Shown: one piece after another, positions 1 to 12,398 of the stretch
Numbering within the stretch: the first letter of the stretch is position 1
Layout: every line of letters starts with the position of its first letter
The notes under the pieces: model-generated
The model's input: only the letters and a program-made list of their open reading frames with translations
Told to the model about the DNA's origin: nothing
Database searches by the model: none
Program-made: the position numbers and the translations under genes
DNA from: Pseudoips prasinana
Taxonomy: Eukaryota > Arthropoda > Insecta > Lepidoptera > Nolidae
DNA length: 64,000 bases
Direction: 5' to 3'
NCBI GenBank assembly: GCA_951640165.1
Contig: OX621244.1
Span: 17,812,001 to 17,876,000, forward strand

Positions 1-993
1 CCAAGATATTTGATACTTTTGACTTTAGTTATATATTCACAGTTGCAGCTATTGGATTGCCAATTGATGCAATTATGAATCCTAACCTCAAAGTCCTCTG
101 ATGGCTGAGATGATTTATATATAGAGAAACACATATAATTTGTTTTTGTGGTATTCAATGTCAGAAGATTATTAGATAGCCAGGCCGATACTTTGGCTAA
201 ACCATTTTCAGCAAGTTCGTGTACATCTCGCCAATTCCTCTTTAACAATCTAAACATTTCTGTTGGACAAACAATGATAGCAAAGAAATTTAATTTTGAT
301 TTGAAATATCAATATTCGTTAAACGATACCTTGTAATATCCGCAATTAATCGAAACTATTGTTTTATTTAGTATATAAACCTATACCTAAGACTCGTACA
401 AAACCGACCAGTTTTGAGGTGTTTTGTTTCGATAAAAAGTGCAGTTTATTATTAATGGTAGTTATTGTTTTATGTGTCTCAAAAAATAAATAGTTCTGTT
501 GTTTGGATACAATAATAAGTAATATTCTTTGTGTCGATACAAAAAATCTATGCCATTAATCTGGGTACAATCATATATACCCACTAAGGGTCGATGCGTC
601 TTGAATCTAATAATATAATACAAAAAATAAGTGCCAATCACCCTCTGTAGATTATCTTAAACGAATGAAGACCTTATCTTACTCTCACAGAATTTATTTA
701 GTTTACTTTGAGATTATTTTAGCTCTAAACTAAACAATTAACAATAAGGTTAATGTTGACAGCCGTACTAATATAAACTCAATTTACACCTGTCTGCGGC
801 TTCCAACGAACGTACATTGTTGTTTTAAGTAGTTTTTACAAAGACTATTTACTGCAACAGAAAAAACTGTTAACAACCCTTAAAACCCTTTAAACTGTTA
901 CAGATTTATACATAAAAGTTATGGTAGAACTTATTAAAACCGCTTAATTCTGAAAGTACTAGCTACTATCACTCTTAGATTGAAACGGTTTTT
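1..993. other. AT-rich non-coding stretch
   Basis: No coding signal, RNA gene or clear repeat is recognisable. The short open frames have no domain-like composition and no splice or start context. Confidence 0.5.
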
Positions 994-1108
994 ACGTGTG
1001 GCGCAGCGGTTAATCAAACGCCCCTCCACTTCTTGCTCCGTGTTCACTCCCCGCGCAGGACAATTATTTGTATGACTCGTAGTAGTTATTCTGAGTCTGG
1101 ATATAAAT
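994..1108 (+). repeat. tRNA-derived SINE, family A, 5' part
   Basis: It opens with cgtgtggcgcagcggtta, the A-box-like head shared with the better copy at 43018. The body holds the family words 'ttatttgtatgac' and 'ttctgagtctggat'. The copy stops where a family-B SINE in the opposite orientation begins, so the two were truncated or recombined together. Confidence 0.7.
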
Positions 1109-1110
1109 AT

Positions 1111-1342
1111 CCTGGGACATTATTCACACACGGCCATCTGATCCAAAACTAAGCAGAGCCAAACTAGATAACTGATAAATTAGATGTACATATATTAATT
1201 TTATTTAGTAAATACATACTTATATAGATAATAACACCCAGGCATAGAACAAACAGAAATTTTCACACAAATATCTGTCCTAGGTGAGTATTGAACCCAT
1301 GACCTGCGGCGTGAAAGGCAAGATTCCAACCACGCCCAATGG
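1111..1342 (-). repeat. tRNA-derived SINE, family B
   Basis: On the minus strand this reads from a tRNA-like head, with a degenerate B box (rc of 'attgaacccatgacctg'), to the family tail containing 'gcttagttttggatcag' and 'gtgtgaataatgtcccagg'. The same tail occurs at 26440-26700 (+) and 41221-41320 (-). Confidence 0.7.
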
Positions 1343-2090
1343 TAATGTTCCCATAAAGGTTTAAGTCCTCGTTCTGAAATGAAGTATGAGAGCGTGTCAA
1401 GTTAACACATGGGTGACTGGAGACCGTGGGCGCTGAAATGAAAAGCGTTTTAAATGTCAGAAATTCTTATTACTTAAACAAGCTACAGGGTAGTCCGTAA
1501 AACTAATTTAATTTCAAGGGGCAATAACATTCGATAGCTTTTACTCCTACACGTGCTTTCGTAGCTGTCTTTCTACCACGGCCTTTGCGTACATCGTTAA
1601 ATTGTTACATTTAATGGCTCCGAAATTTGATAAGGTACTTTTTTACTACCTTTTAACTTATACGATCTTAATTAAAATGCTACGGTTAGTAGATATTTGG
1701 AATACACATTTTTTTGCCAAAATAATATTTTGGATCCTGGAAACATGGTGGTCCACCAGTATGTTTACACCGTTTTAATTAAGTAGGTATTTATTTTATC
1801 CAGCGTTCGTCACTCGATAATTACTCGGTTATTCGATTGTGAGTCAGTTTCCGTCAGTAATATGTGGAAATAAATATTATTTTTTATATTAAAATTAATA
1901 AGTTTGGTATTCAAAATACAGAGCGGTCACATGCGACACTCCAACGAGTTAGCATCCCTTGAGAATAGTCCGTGGAGGTCTGGAATACGACTTTACGGGT
2001 ATCGTAGGGGCGCATGTAATTTGCAATTTTCTATTGTCCTTCTTTTTGCAGGCGATGCGTGTGTATTTTCTTTTATTTTCTTTTTATAAA
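1343..2090. other. AT-rich non-coding stretch
   Basis: Nothing recognisable. Overlapping short frames near 1904-2150 run into the following SINE and are treated as chance. Confidence 0.45.
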
Positions 2091-2302
2091 GACAACGCCC
2101 GATCTAGGGAATCTAATCCCTATGTCGCGGGGTACTTTACAAACATATAATAGACGGACACAAATTACATCCAAACTCAGAACAACTATTTCAGGGTCAC
2201 ACAAATAGTTGTCCGGCGCGGAACTCGAACCCGCGACAGGAAGAGGTGCGGCGTGTCTTAGCCGCTGAGTACTTTTTATTCTGTGCCGCTGCGCCACACG
2301 TG
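2091..2302 (-). repeat. tRNA-derived SINE, family A, near full length
   Basis: Read on the minus strand it starts with the family head (rc of 'tgcgccacacgtg'), passes the B box (rc of 'ggaactcgaacccgcg') and ends with the tail 'gtaaagtaccccgcg' ... 'gggcgttgtc'. It matches the copies at 19045-19215 and 43018-43215. The minus-strand frame over it is a SINE shadow. Confidence 0.8.
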
Positions 2303-2574
2303 CAGTATTGCATCCCAGCTTTACTTAACTGACAATTTTCGGAATTAACATTACATATTAATTTTATATTTTGAATGTTATGAATTTGCGCAAAGTAACG
2401 CCTGATTCCATTTCTTATCTCAAGTATGCTTTTCTATATGCGCAGTTACTTAAACTAGTAAACTACTAAAGCCATAAGCAATTATTCTTTGACTATTATC
2501 CTTTAGGGCACTGCTCATATACCCTGTATAATCTATAACAACGAACTACAAGGTCATTCAATAATATCAATGAA

Positions 2575-2645
2575 TTGACAGTTTAGTAATTTTGTCACTA
2601 TGTATGTATAATATATACATAGTGACAAAATTACTAAACTGTCAA
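2575..2645. repeat. Near-perfect palindrome, about 35-bp arms
   Basis: The segment opens with ttgacagtttagtaatttt and closes with the reverse complement of that word. The two halves pair almost without mismatch around an AT-only centre. It has no coding content. It could be a very short MITE or a snap-back insertion. Confidence 0.85.
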
Positions 2646-4175
2646 TTGTAATTGTAAAGACTAATCAGCACTGAATGAACAAAAAGTACCTTACTTCATT
2701 TCCTTTACTAACTTGATGTGAACTTGTTTTATTAATAGCGAAGATTTTTGTTACGCTATCAATGATATAATACTACAATTATATAAACTTCAAAAAGTCA
2801 TTTGGATTTCTGGAAAATAGGAATGGATCCAATTCAAGACAAAACATTATAAACAATTAGGTAGCCAAATTGCGGCCGATGAAATTATTCATTGGCCATG
2901 TTCTTTATTTATATACCGCGTGGGACTACATACATTAATTGCTTAATTAATTAACTACCTCTGCGTTAAAGGTATTCGATTATAGATATAGACTCATTGC
3001 GGTCAAACTATCAATATATATCGGTATCATATCGGTTCCCGCGGTGCGAGGATTTATTTCTCTAGTGAATCATTTGTCTTGTTTTTTTTTACTTATGTTA
3101 CAATATAAGCTTGACATCTGTATTATTTTTTTTGTTATCTGGTTCATATTAATAAGACTGTCTTACAATAATAAGTAAAATAATGTACAATTTATAATAA
3201 GAACTTTGTAAGTACATATGTACCCATTGAGCAAATAAAGTGATTTGATTGATTTATTCTTAAAAATAAACTACATAAATATGAGCAACACAAATTTACC
3301 TATATGAAATATCGAAAATGATAAATTAGGCCGGACATTCATAGTATACTCGCACTATGATAGGTAGAAATTATAATAACCTAGTACATTGTCTTTGGGA
3401 AGGATACTCCCTAGTTATTATAATATCACGGCTATTTAAGCACCTACTCATATTTATGACACCGATACGACACTAACGAGGTTATACATAGATAATATCT
3501 TCGTTCTAATTTTAGATTTACTGAACATATTGTGAACATAGAGAAGACTGAAGATTACACATTAGCCTTTCCACAAACGCTATTGTGACTTATGTATTTT
3601 ACTATTTTAAGTATATTAAATAGTTACAGGACGCAGTAGGTAGTAGTTGAAGAGATTTATCTATAAAGAAGGAATTCATGCAGCTCTAGTAAATTAAAAC
3701 TGTGTTTCTGTTAATGAACACAGTGGCTGTTTGGTACGACCGCTTTTGCATTTGACAGTATCTGAAGTATTTCAAACGCGCTGCGCGTTGTTCTTAGGCG
3801 CCGCGAACGGTTTTTTGAACTTGGAGTGACCTATCGTCGTAATTTTGTCATGACATCTTGAAGTACCGCGAGATAGACTACAACTTATTGCTAATAATCT
3901 CGCGATGCGCGTGTAATGGTTTACATTGGTTTACTTAGTAATCGTGAGGCACGATTAAAATCGTGATAATGTTTTTTTGTGCAGGCGGTGATAACTAATG
4001 AATAATTTGTGAGAATGACACTTGTAAACAAAATTTGTGTTCCTTTAGTGCCTTAGAATTCATTGGCACCGCTGGAATTTAGTTGACCTTATTACTTGTA
4101 TATGTTCTTTATGGTCATAGGGTAATATGTTTAGTAATAAGGTTTGGCTGGCAGGACGCCTGCAACACCGCAATA
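2646..4175. other. AT-rich non-coding stretch
   Basis: No genes seen. A short GC-richer patch with CGCG words around 3775-3925 has no open frame or splice pattern that I can support. Confidence 0.45.
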
Positions 4176-4440
4176 ATTAAAGTAAAGTAAAATACTCTTC
4201 ATTGTACACTAAAGCACATAATGAAACATATAGTCATATATAACATATACTGTCTATATAAGTAGGTATGTATTTACAAAAGAAAAATAGTGTATGTAGT
4301 ATAATACTTATCTGGTTTCCATAGTACCAGCTCTGCTTAGTTTGGTATCAGATAGATCAGTAAAGTACAATGGGCTGTCTTATAGCTGCTGCATTTGCTT
4401 CCAGGCAAATGGAATATTATAAAAAAAAAACAAAAAAGAC
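4176..4440 (-). mobile_element. LINE 3' tail interrupted by a family-B SINE
   Basis: The flanks match the 3' end of the LINE at 15314: 'aatactcttcattgtacac' at 4192 corresponds to 'aatactctttattgtacac', and 'gtacaatgggctgtcttat' at 4365 corresponds to 'gtacaatgggcggtcttat'. Between them, about 4250-4360, lies the tail of a plus-strand family-B SINE ('tctggtttccatagtacca', 'gcttagtttggtatcag'). The arrangement reads as a SINE inserted into an older truncated LINE. Confidence 0.65.
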
Positions 4441-5284
4441 TTGAATCATATGGTTAGTTAGTTTAGAAGATAGAAAAAAATGCAGCATGAGAAGTTTTAG
4501 AAACATATTTATATGAGCCGGGTTATTAGAGAGAGACATTCATTTTTCAAATCAAACTCTATAGAAATATAAAACAGTTGTTAATTTGCTTTATGAAGTT
4601 GAACTTTGATAAACCATTATTTTAAACTACCTACTTCGTTTTTGCTAACCCTTAAACATGGCAGGATCAGTGAATAATCCCTCGTCAGCCACCAAAGAAA
4701 ATGTTGCGTAACAATTAGCGTTGATGGATAGATATTCTGCTCGAATATAAATTATATTTGTACATTTACCTTAATTAATTTCATATTCATTACAAGGGTC
4801 TTAAGAAAATTTCTAAATTGAGATGTTTGCTTTACGCTTAACGCTTTTAATGTTGTTATGTAATTGTACATTTACAACGCCGTACAAGATTTATGCTGGG
4901 GGTTAACAATCATAATCTACTGGGAACTTAACCATTGAAAACCAGATAATTTTTATGTATTAGAGTAATTATATAGCATGTATGTACACAGTCCTGTATA
5001 TATTATATTACTCTTACGTATTGTTATATACCTAAGCTATCTTTTTCTCCAATAAATTCATAAACTTTTTGCTCGCATTATCCATTGATAATAAATTCTG
5101 GTCCTTTCAGCGCAAATAGGTTGCCTGGAAGAGATCGCTTCTAGCGATAAGGTCACCAATTACAAAATATTGTTCTATTCATATTATTCTGTTTATATTC
5201 CTTTTGCAATAAAATGTGTGAGTGTGTTCTTCGTCTTCTTATACTTTTTTTTTATCGGGACTATTCCCTCCCTCTTCCCCACCG

Positions 5285-5540
5285 CTGCAACTCCTATAAG
5301 CCAGGATCAACAGTGGCACACAATGAAATGACACTGAGCGGTGAGGCTGAGGCATGTCCCGGAGCATCGCTTGAACTGTCTTGGATCCCGCAACGAATTT
5401 AATCAGAAAGAAACAAGAAGGAGTTAAAAAAATAATAGTTCCACTTCCCTCCAGAGCAAAGCGGGAGACAGAATGATATATGTAAACAGGTTAAAGCCTC
5501 ATAAAACGAGGGAATTGCAACTAGAGAAGCTAGCTGCAAA
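5285..5540 (+). repeat. Dispersed repeat, copy 1 (partner at 21335-21595)
   Basis: It contains 'aggatcaacagtggcacac', 'tccacttccctcc' and 'gagacagaatgatata'. All three recur in order on the opposite strand at 21335-21595. I do not know the family name. The 62-aa frame here is not a gene. Confidence 0.7.
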
Positions 5541-5572
5541 AGCACAGAGGATTTTAGGTTCCTAAGTAAGCT

Positions 5573-5690
5573 GATGATGCCATATAAGGTACAAAAAACT
5601 GTTGCAGGGTAAATATATATATTATATATAGGAATATATAATATGTATATTTACCCTGCAACAGTTTTTTGTACCTTATATGGCATCATC
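5573..5690. repeat. Long near-perfect hairpin, about 57-bp arms
   Basis: The left arm begins gatgatgccatataaggt and the right arm ends with its reverse complement. The arms match almost base for base, with an AT-only centre (5612-5645). The right arm abuts the dispersed repeat at 5691. Confidence 0.85.
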
Positions 5691-5905
5691 GCTACAGCTG
5701 AAAGAAGTCCACTGCTGGAAAAGCCTCCCCCATGAATCGTCTTGGGGATGTGCCATAATCGGCACCCTTGGCAGTAGTACTCAGAAGGAAGCTGCTGTCC
5801 GTCCTCTGGTAGATATTCCCTCGGGTTTACTTCTACGCTCCCCACGGGATGATGATAAGCTGATATTCGCCGCCGTCACCACCATGCAAAAGCTTATATG
5901 GCATA
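5691..5905 (+). repeat. Lepidopteran dispersed repeat (CTGCTGGAAAAGCCTCCC family)
   Basis: It carries 'gtccactgctggaaaagcct' and, near its end, 'cgggatgatgataagctga'. Related copies lie at 10028-10345 ('gtcccccactgga', 'aaggcctcc') and, inverted, at 35895-36080. The 101-aa plus frame and its minus-strand shadow lie inside this repeat and are not genes. Confidence 0.65.
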
Positions 5906-6104
5906 GTAAACACATTTTCCTTTGTCGGTTATATCCATCTGTAGCGCTCAAAAGGTTTAATCCGAAATGCAACACTACTGAGTAACCTGTAAGCATTTAG
6001 GCGCAGCGTGACATTTAAACCTGCGGTCCGCGTACATACCTATAGTTAAACACGGTATATTTAGTTGGACTAGCGGTAATGTGTCCAACCGCAGGTAATG
6101 ACAT

Positions 6105-6365
6105 CCTGTGTGATTTTGGGATATTTCAGTATTAGCCCGAAGTCTGGGAGTTGGCGGTATAATGCTCCCGTGCCTCGGAGAGCACGCTAATCCATCGATC
6201 TTGTACCTGTCGCTAGTTGTCCCATCGGATCATGAGAGTGATGAAATAGAAAGTGCCCCTGTGTTTGGGAAACACTTGTGCACTATAATATGTCCTGCGC
6301 AGTTGGCTAGTCTCCATTGAGACTGGCCGCCGTGGCCGAAATTCGGCAAGTAGGTCATTATTATA
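6105..6365 (+). repeat. Lepidopteran SINE-like repeat
   Basis: The body words 'gctcccgtgcctcggagagc', 'gtgcactataatatgtcctg' and 'ggccgccgtggccgaaattc' and the ATT-rich end are typical of a high-copy lepidopteran repeat I recognise from other genomes. No protein is encoded. Confidence 0.65.
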
Positions 6366-8542
6366 TAAGTGAGCGTCACTTTGTAAGGTGCTCTCCTAGG
6401 TGTTGATTATAGATGTTCTAATAAGAAGACGCTCACTTATTTGCTGTATTTTTACAGCATCGATAAAAAAAATATGGACAGCTCAAATAACTTCCTTATT
6501 GTTGTTTAAAAACAGCAAAATATAACTTCAGGTACTTGCCAAATACATTGTAAGAAGCCACGTAACTTAATAAGAACACTGAAAAAAAGTCATTGATATC
6601 CACTTTCTGTAAAAACGTTTGAATAAACAATGTGATTCGTTGTGGTGAGCGATCATTTACTTTGTTTGTAATTCATTACTGGTTCTTTAATATTACTTTG
6701 CTTCTGTTCAGTAAACGTTACAAATAAGATTAAGGAATAAGTTTCGTCCTCCGAGCGTCGCCAGAGAACAGACTTGAAAGTCACACTTGGACCACAGTTA
6801 ATTTGTTTTTATTGTAAAAGTTTTCACATTTTCAGCATCCTCAACGGTAATGTTGGCGGTATATTATGTTGGGTCACATTAATGCCATATGTATCTCGTT
6901 ACTATAAGCAAATAGTGACATCACTGCTCGCTCCCCATTTTAATATATACTTATCGACTTAAAACTAGATTAGAAAACCACTAAAATTAATCAAATCCTT
7001 AAACTTCTTTTTTTTTGTCATCAAGACATTCAATTTACATATAAGAGTAGTGGTATGCTCCATAGTTGGTAAAAAGCTGCCCAGGAAATTATAATTTCTC
7101 AGAGTTAAGTTTATTTTTATGTAGCAATTTCGGTAAACAAGGCCGCGCTGTGAGATTTAAAAGGACGTGCCTTAAGTGACTACTCGTAATAGGAAATAAT
7201 TACCATGTTTCGAATTACTTATGCCAATCGAAAAATTAAATGAGCTGAAAAAACGGTTGCAAAACCATTTTTATACTACTAAATCATCGAACAATCATAT
7301 TATCCGACTGGTCCCAAGCGGTTACTCTGACCTATGGATGCTTGCAACACGCATTGCTGACCGTCCTGTTGAGCTATGTCAACATTCCTTACACACAAGA
7401 ACACACTATTAATTTATTATAACTTCGTGTAGTTTGTCTGGTGTAGGTCATTCTCTCAGTCCAATCGGCCTGAGCTATAAACGAAACATTGCTACAATTT
7501 TATTTTTTAGAACATGAGTTATCACTTGACGCTACACTTGAAGCTTATCAAAATGAAAACAGGCTAAATAAGCATATTATAACAGGATAAATAAGTTCTA
7601 AAGTTATCAGGCGTGTGAAGCGCAGTTCGTCAACTTTGTGTGACGGCATTGTTTATTCTATAAATCATTGTATTCGAAGAAAATTCAATCTTGAGTAATC
7701 AAACCTTTTGTTATATGAGCGTGGAAGATTTCACAGAGAGAAATTCAATTTGCCCTATAGATAGATGTATTGAATCCTTTGTACATCAGAGCAGTAAATA
7801 TTTAATTCGTATATTTTTTATTTGACTTCGTTTGCATTGGTAATATGTACTAAAAGAGTTTCATATGTTATCATAAGGAGTAACCTCCTTTTTTCACGAG
7901 ATATCCTTCATAAAAGCTTTAGAATCCAATCACACGGGTCCTATTCTGTAATATCAGAAAAATAGTGTCACGCAGGTTGATTTCCTGTATGTACGTCCAT
8001 ACATGACGACGACAACCTGACGAGACTCAAAAACAAAAATTCTCTCTAAGTTAACTAGTAGCTTTATAAAAATTAGTATCTCATAGTTGGAGGCGTATGT
8101 CCATGAAATTAAGCAACCGGAAAGAAATATTGAAACTATTCCTCAGTGGAAAATCTTTCGACAACTATGTGTGATATCTGTGTACATTTGTACAAGGCTA
8201 ACTTATTAGAAAAAAATGTAGCGTGCGCTTAAGCTTTAGCTTATATTATTTTCATGATAATTAGCAGTTTTTGGTCTTGAAAACCCAATCTAAATGTGGA
8301 ATTATCAGATGCCACGGGCAAAATAAGTTTTATAGAAGCGTTATTACGATTAGAATGGAAAATTAAAAGGGTGTCCTCTTTACAATTTTGTTATCAATTT
8401 TAACTTTCCAGTTTACCTAATCGTTTAACAATTTTGGACGACCAATTTGGATATCGCACACTAATTACCCTACAACTCGTATAAGAATGAACGATATGGT
8501 AGAAACCTATATATTAAGCTTCATTATGTTTTGTTGTTCCAG
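6366..8542. other. AT-rich non-coding stretch upstream of the neuropeptide-like exon
   Basis: No gene or clear repeat recognised. If 8543-9068 is an internal 5' exon of its gene, this is intron or promoter-proximal sequence. A polypyrimidine-like stretch and AG at 8541-8542 end the segment. Confidence 0.45.
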
Positions 8543-9068
8543 AATCAAGAATATCGCCAAACAACGCAATCAGTTTCATTCAATAAGACATCTGACTTGA
8601 AGCGAAAAGAGGTCCTTCTAACAAGCAGTGAAGGTCGAATAATGTGGTCGGGCATGCGCCCAGCGGGAGGTCTCGTCGTGTGGTGTACTTAGTACCAGGG
8701 GATGCCCGTGTGGTGGGGGGCGCGGGCGGCGCTCAGCATGCGAGTGTGCTGTGTGACTACGGTGCTGGCAGCGCTCGCGCTGCGCTCGGCCGCGGAGCCG
8801 GCGCGCCGGTACCCTGCCGAGTGGCGCAGCGGGCGTGACCTGGCGCGCTTGCGGCCGCTGCACGAGCTGTTCGAGCCCGAGCCCGCCGACGCCGACCGCT
8901 CCTATCCTCGTCAGCCGCCGCCGTTGCCAGCTGGTGCGCTGCACAACGAACGACGCCGCCCACGTAACAACAAACGGACTCCGCACCAGCTGCCCTCCGA
9001 ACAAATTGCCAGTCAGATGATGCTCAGGGCCTCCCGCTCCAACCGAGCTTACGATGTTCCTCAAATAG
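8543..9068 (+). CDS. Exon of a neuropeptide-precursor-like secreted protein (prohormone-4-like), N-terminal half
   Basis: This is one GC-rich exon in AT-rich surroundings. It is bounded by an acceptor (ttgttgttccag, AG 8541-8542) and the consensus donor ATAG|GTGAGT at 9068/9069. An in-frame TAG at 8690-8692 limits the start to ATG 8702 or ATG 8738. I prefer 8738 because it begins directly with a hydrophobic signal peptide (MRVCCVTTVLAALALR). After it come an Arg/Pro-rich pro-region with basic clusters (ERRRPR, NNKR) and the segment SQMMLRASRSNRAYDVPQI. The last codon is split after its first base (G). From family knowledge, the insect precursor called prohormone-4 has this kind of N-terminus followed by an LDL-receptor class A domain, which is absent here and should be on downstream exons. 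The product would enter the secretory pathway of neuroendocrine cells. The exon and secretory start are secure; the family name is a recalled resemblance. Confidence 0.65.
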
Positions 9069-10027
9069 GTGAGTCCTTTGTCATATATCTAAACTTCACT
9101 AGACTGGGTGCTCTGTTTTTGAACATCTAATACGTTTAGATCCATAATCCCTTTAAATTGACGGGACCGATCATATTAATCAAGAAATGCGCATATTTGC
9201 GTTATATATAAATTTAACCTAGTTAGAAACACGGGTCGTCCTTAATTAATAAGTGACTGTACTATGTACCTACACAATACGACATGATTCTAATCTCATT
9301 TATATTCTACACACAAATTCCTCTATTCGATATATCACTGAATGGAACTTGAATGGAAGCTTCGTAGGGATTTGTGTAGCTCAGTGGCTTCTGCACAAAT
9401 GGTTTAAATTAAGAGGTTCTTCACATCGCTTTAGAACCGACTCTGCAAAGATGGGTTTCTACCTGTGCTGAATATTCTGTTTAAGGGATGTGCTGTCACA
9501 GTGGCACCACAGCAATCGTCTCCCTATATACTGCATAAAAGACTGCAAAAAGATGACAAATTTCTTTACGGACTCATTTTGTGAATAATACATTTTTAAT
9601 AGACATAAAGTGCCGTTGCACGCATTATTATCGAAATTTCCAACAATAAATTAAGACAAGAAAAGCCCGAACTTAAATACTTAAGTAGTAACTTTATCGT
9701 AAGATCAGCGTACCCTAAAACTTTTTGTAATCTGAAAGCACCCTTATCAGCAAAATGCATTCCTTAATAACTACTTTTATAGAGATAAATAAACGCGGGT
9801 TCATATAACAGAGGAAGTCTTAACCCCTGTCTCATATAAATTGCACGACCATAGCATTAAATTAATATCTACCCTTGTTGATTAAAACTGACAAGATTGT
9901 TTCAAGGTCGCACTATTGTAGCATAAGTGCCCTATAAATTTGGTCATTGAATACCTAAGGTTCACTTCCCTTGTAACTGAAACAATATTCAAGAACAAGA
10001 TTATAATATAGTAAAGTCTAACTTTCA
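9069..10027. other. Intron-like AT-rich DNA after the splice donor
   Basis: It starts with GTGAGTCC. A weak tRNA-like word 'gtgtagctcagtggcttct' at 9373 suggests a very old SINE. No downstream exon of the 8543 gene is recognisable here. Confidence 0.45.
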
Positions 10028-10345
10028 TCATCATTACAGCCAAATGACGTCCCCCACTGGATAAAAGGCCTCCTCAAAAGATTTTTAGAGTAGTGTCCAT
10101 AATTCAGAGGGATATGTCACAATCGCCACGCTTTGCAGACGGATTGACGATTGCAGCATGATGGTCATAATACACAGAGACGTCTCTCTGTGTACTAAGA
10201 CCAACATACTGCAATCGTCAATCCGTCTTCATCCGGCAGCAGCGTCCTGCTGTCCGTTCTCTGAAAGATATGCCCTCGGGTGGACTTCTACATCCCGACG
10301 GGATGAAATGAGATGGTTCTTTGTTTGCCGTCAGCCACACAGAAA
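10028..10345 (+). repeat. Dispersed repeat with internal hairpin (same family as 5691 and 35895)
   Basis: It begins with 'catcatcattacagcc', then 'gtcccccactggataaaagg', and ends with 'cccgacgggatgaaatgaga', matching the family words at 5691-5905. A hairpin at 10137-10228 sits in the middle: 'agacggattgacgattgcag' pairs with its exact complement at 10209-10228. Confidence 0.65.
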
Positions 10346-12398
10346 CTAACTATCTAATATTATAATATTCTATTATAATATTAGAAAGTTATAAGTATAT
10401 ATTATAATAATAATTTCTAATATTATTATCTTCATTAACTACCTTGAAAAATAAATATACCTGAAAGTAACTTAGCTTATTTTCCCACATACTACGCATA
10501 TAGTACATCATTTGTTTCTCGATATAAAGCACACACTCGTCTAATAAGCGCATCGGGTCATCGACAATTGAGTATCGCAATTGAGACTCTGTGAGAGCAC
10601 ATGCGGTGAATGCGGTTGAAATCCCGCATGTATTGTTCGTTGCCGGTCCCGCACGACAGGTGGCAATAATGTGTCGTTCGCAGACAATGTCGCACGTAGA
10701 TGTTACGCCTATTGCTAATTATAAGTAGCAGTTTGACTCTATATGCATAATTGCTGATATGATGATTTTAGTACCGCAGGAAAGTGAAGTTTAATACTAA
10801 AAATTTATTGATGTAATGTTAGAAAGAACCGAAGGAAAGGAAATTAAAGTTTTTGTCGTCAGTATCATCGATATTGTTAGTTAAATACTATAAATATTTT
10901 AATTTGATGTTGGGAAGTGTGTGTCTAGTGTTAGTAAATATTCTCTTGGTCATAGATAATTAACCCAAAACATCATGGGGATGGTATCTATGTTTAAAAC
11001 TGTAATAATATGTTTTCGTCCAGAATTCATTCATTTCAATTCTTTGACATCTATATTATAATAATTTTGTAAATGCAATGCAATGCAATGCAATTTTGCA
11101 ATTCACAAGCCAAATTTGGAATAAATATTCCGGCAGGTGGCAGCGCTGCCTCTATTGAGAAAATAAAGATTTTTATTTCTGTAACGCGTGGGACGTAATG
11201 TATAGCTATAAGCTTCCTCATAAATTCTTAGAACATTTAAAAAGGTACATGTATAACATCAGGCAAGACAAATAACTAGACAACATCAAGCCACGCAGAG
11301 CTATTTACAATTACTTAGACTCCAATTCGGATGTCACAAATAGAACACACAGAGCATAAGCTAACAAATCTTAAGGAGACAATAAAATTTACTTAGCTTA
11401 GTAATTTTTATGCTTGACTTTTTCTTCTTGTTATTTCACTAAGTCAGCTAAAAAGGATACAGTCCGCCTGATATCAAGCAGTCACGCGCGTGTTGCCGTT
11501 AATTAAACTTATTACTCTTTTTTTCAAGGGTACCTACGGGATGCGATGATAGAAAATAACCGTATATAGTCATAATTCGTATTGATTTCACAAAACTTGA
11601 ACTTTTAGTACACTGGACAAACCTTTGTGGATTTTTGTGTGTTTACATTTTATGTTTTAAGATGTGAATAAGTTTTGTAATGTTAAAAAAATTAAGCAGT
11701 TCTTCCTAACACGGCACATTTCTCAGGTGGTGGATACACAAGGAGGCGACTGACTGACGACTTAGGCGTCTTAGCTGCTGCATTTATCCTTATTTAAAGT
11801 AGCTACGGAACTGATTCTACCAATACTACCAATCTTGACAGTCGGGTAAATAGATGTTGAATCAGTTTGAACTAAAATAAATGTAAACATGTTTAAATGA
11901 CAATTTACGTTCTTCAAATTACACACCGTTATTTAAATTAATGGCGGTTGCCTAATGGCTAATGCGATTAGAAGGAGGTGGTGAGAGCCAACATAGTAAG
12001 TTCAGTCATATTCTTAGTTGCTTTTCATTTTACAATGCAGAAAGAAGTCCCATAAAGAGCTCTGTTGACATGCCAAAACGTGATTTTATTTTTAATAAGC
12101 TCCATATCAGTGTGATGCTAAGGAGATTGCCCGTCTATAGCACTGCATAGACCTGTCTAATAGGAGAATCCAGTCAAAAGATAGGTACTATATAGGTAAA
12201 AACAACATTTAGTCTGTAAATTAAAATACTTGGTAAAAGGCATAGACACATTTCTCACTTGCACTGAGCACGTGGTACTGCTCCCTTTATTTTTTTCTTG
12301 TTTCGCCTTCGACTACACTTGAATTGACACTCACCGTCCGGTTTCGATATATTGTACCAAATATTAAACATTTCTAAAATCTTTCTTTGATGATTATT
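10346..12398. other. AT-rich non-coding stretch with an AATGC microsatellite
   Basis: A short (AATGC)4 array lies at 11072-11093. A tRNA-like head 'ggttgcctaatggctaatgc' near 11944 hints at a degraded SINE. Nothing coding is supportable. Confidence 0.45.

Noticed and set aside
8618..9064. 148-codon minus-strand frame opposite the neuropeptide-like exon
   Set aside because: It is a GC-rich shadow of the plus-strand coding exon; the plus frame has a signal peptide and splice signals.
9373..9470. SINE or tRNA at 'gtgtagctcagtggcttct'
   Set aside because: Only an A-box-like word is present; no B box or body match.
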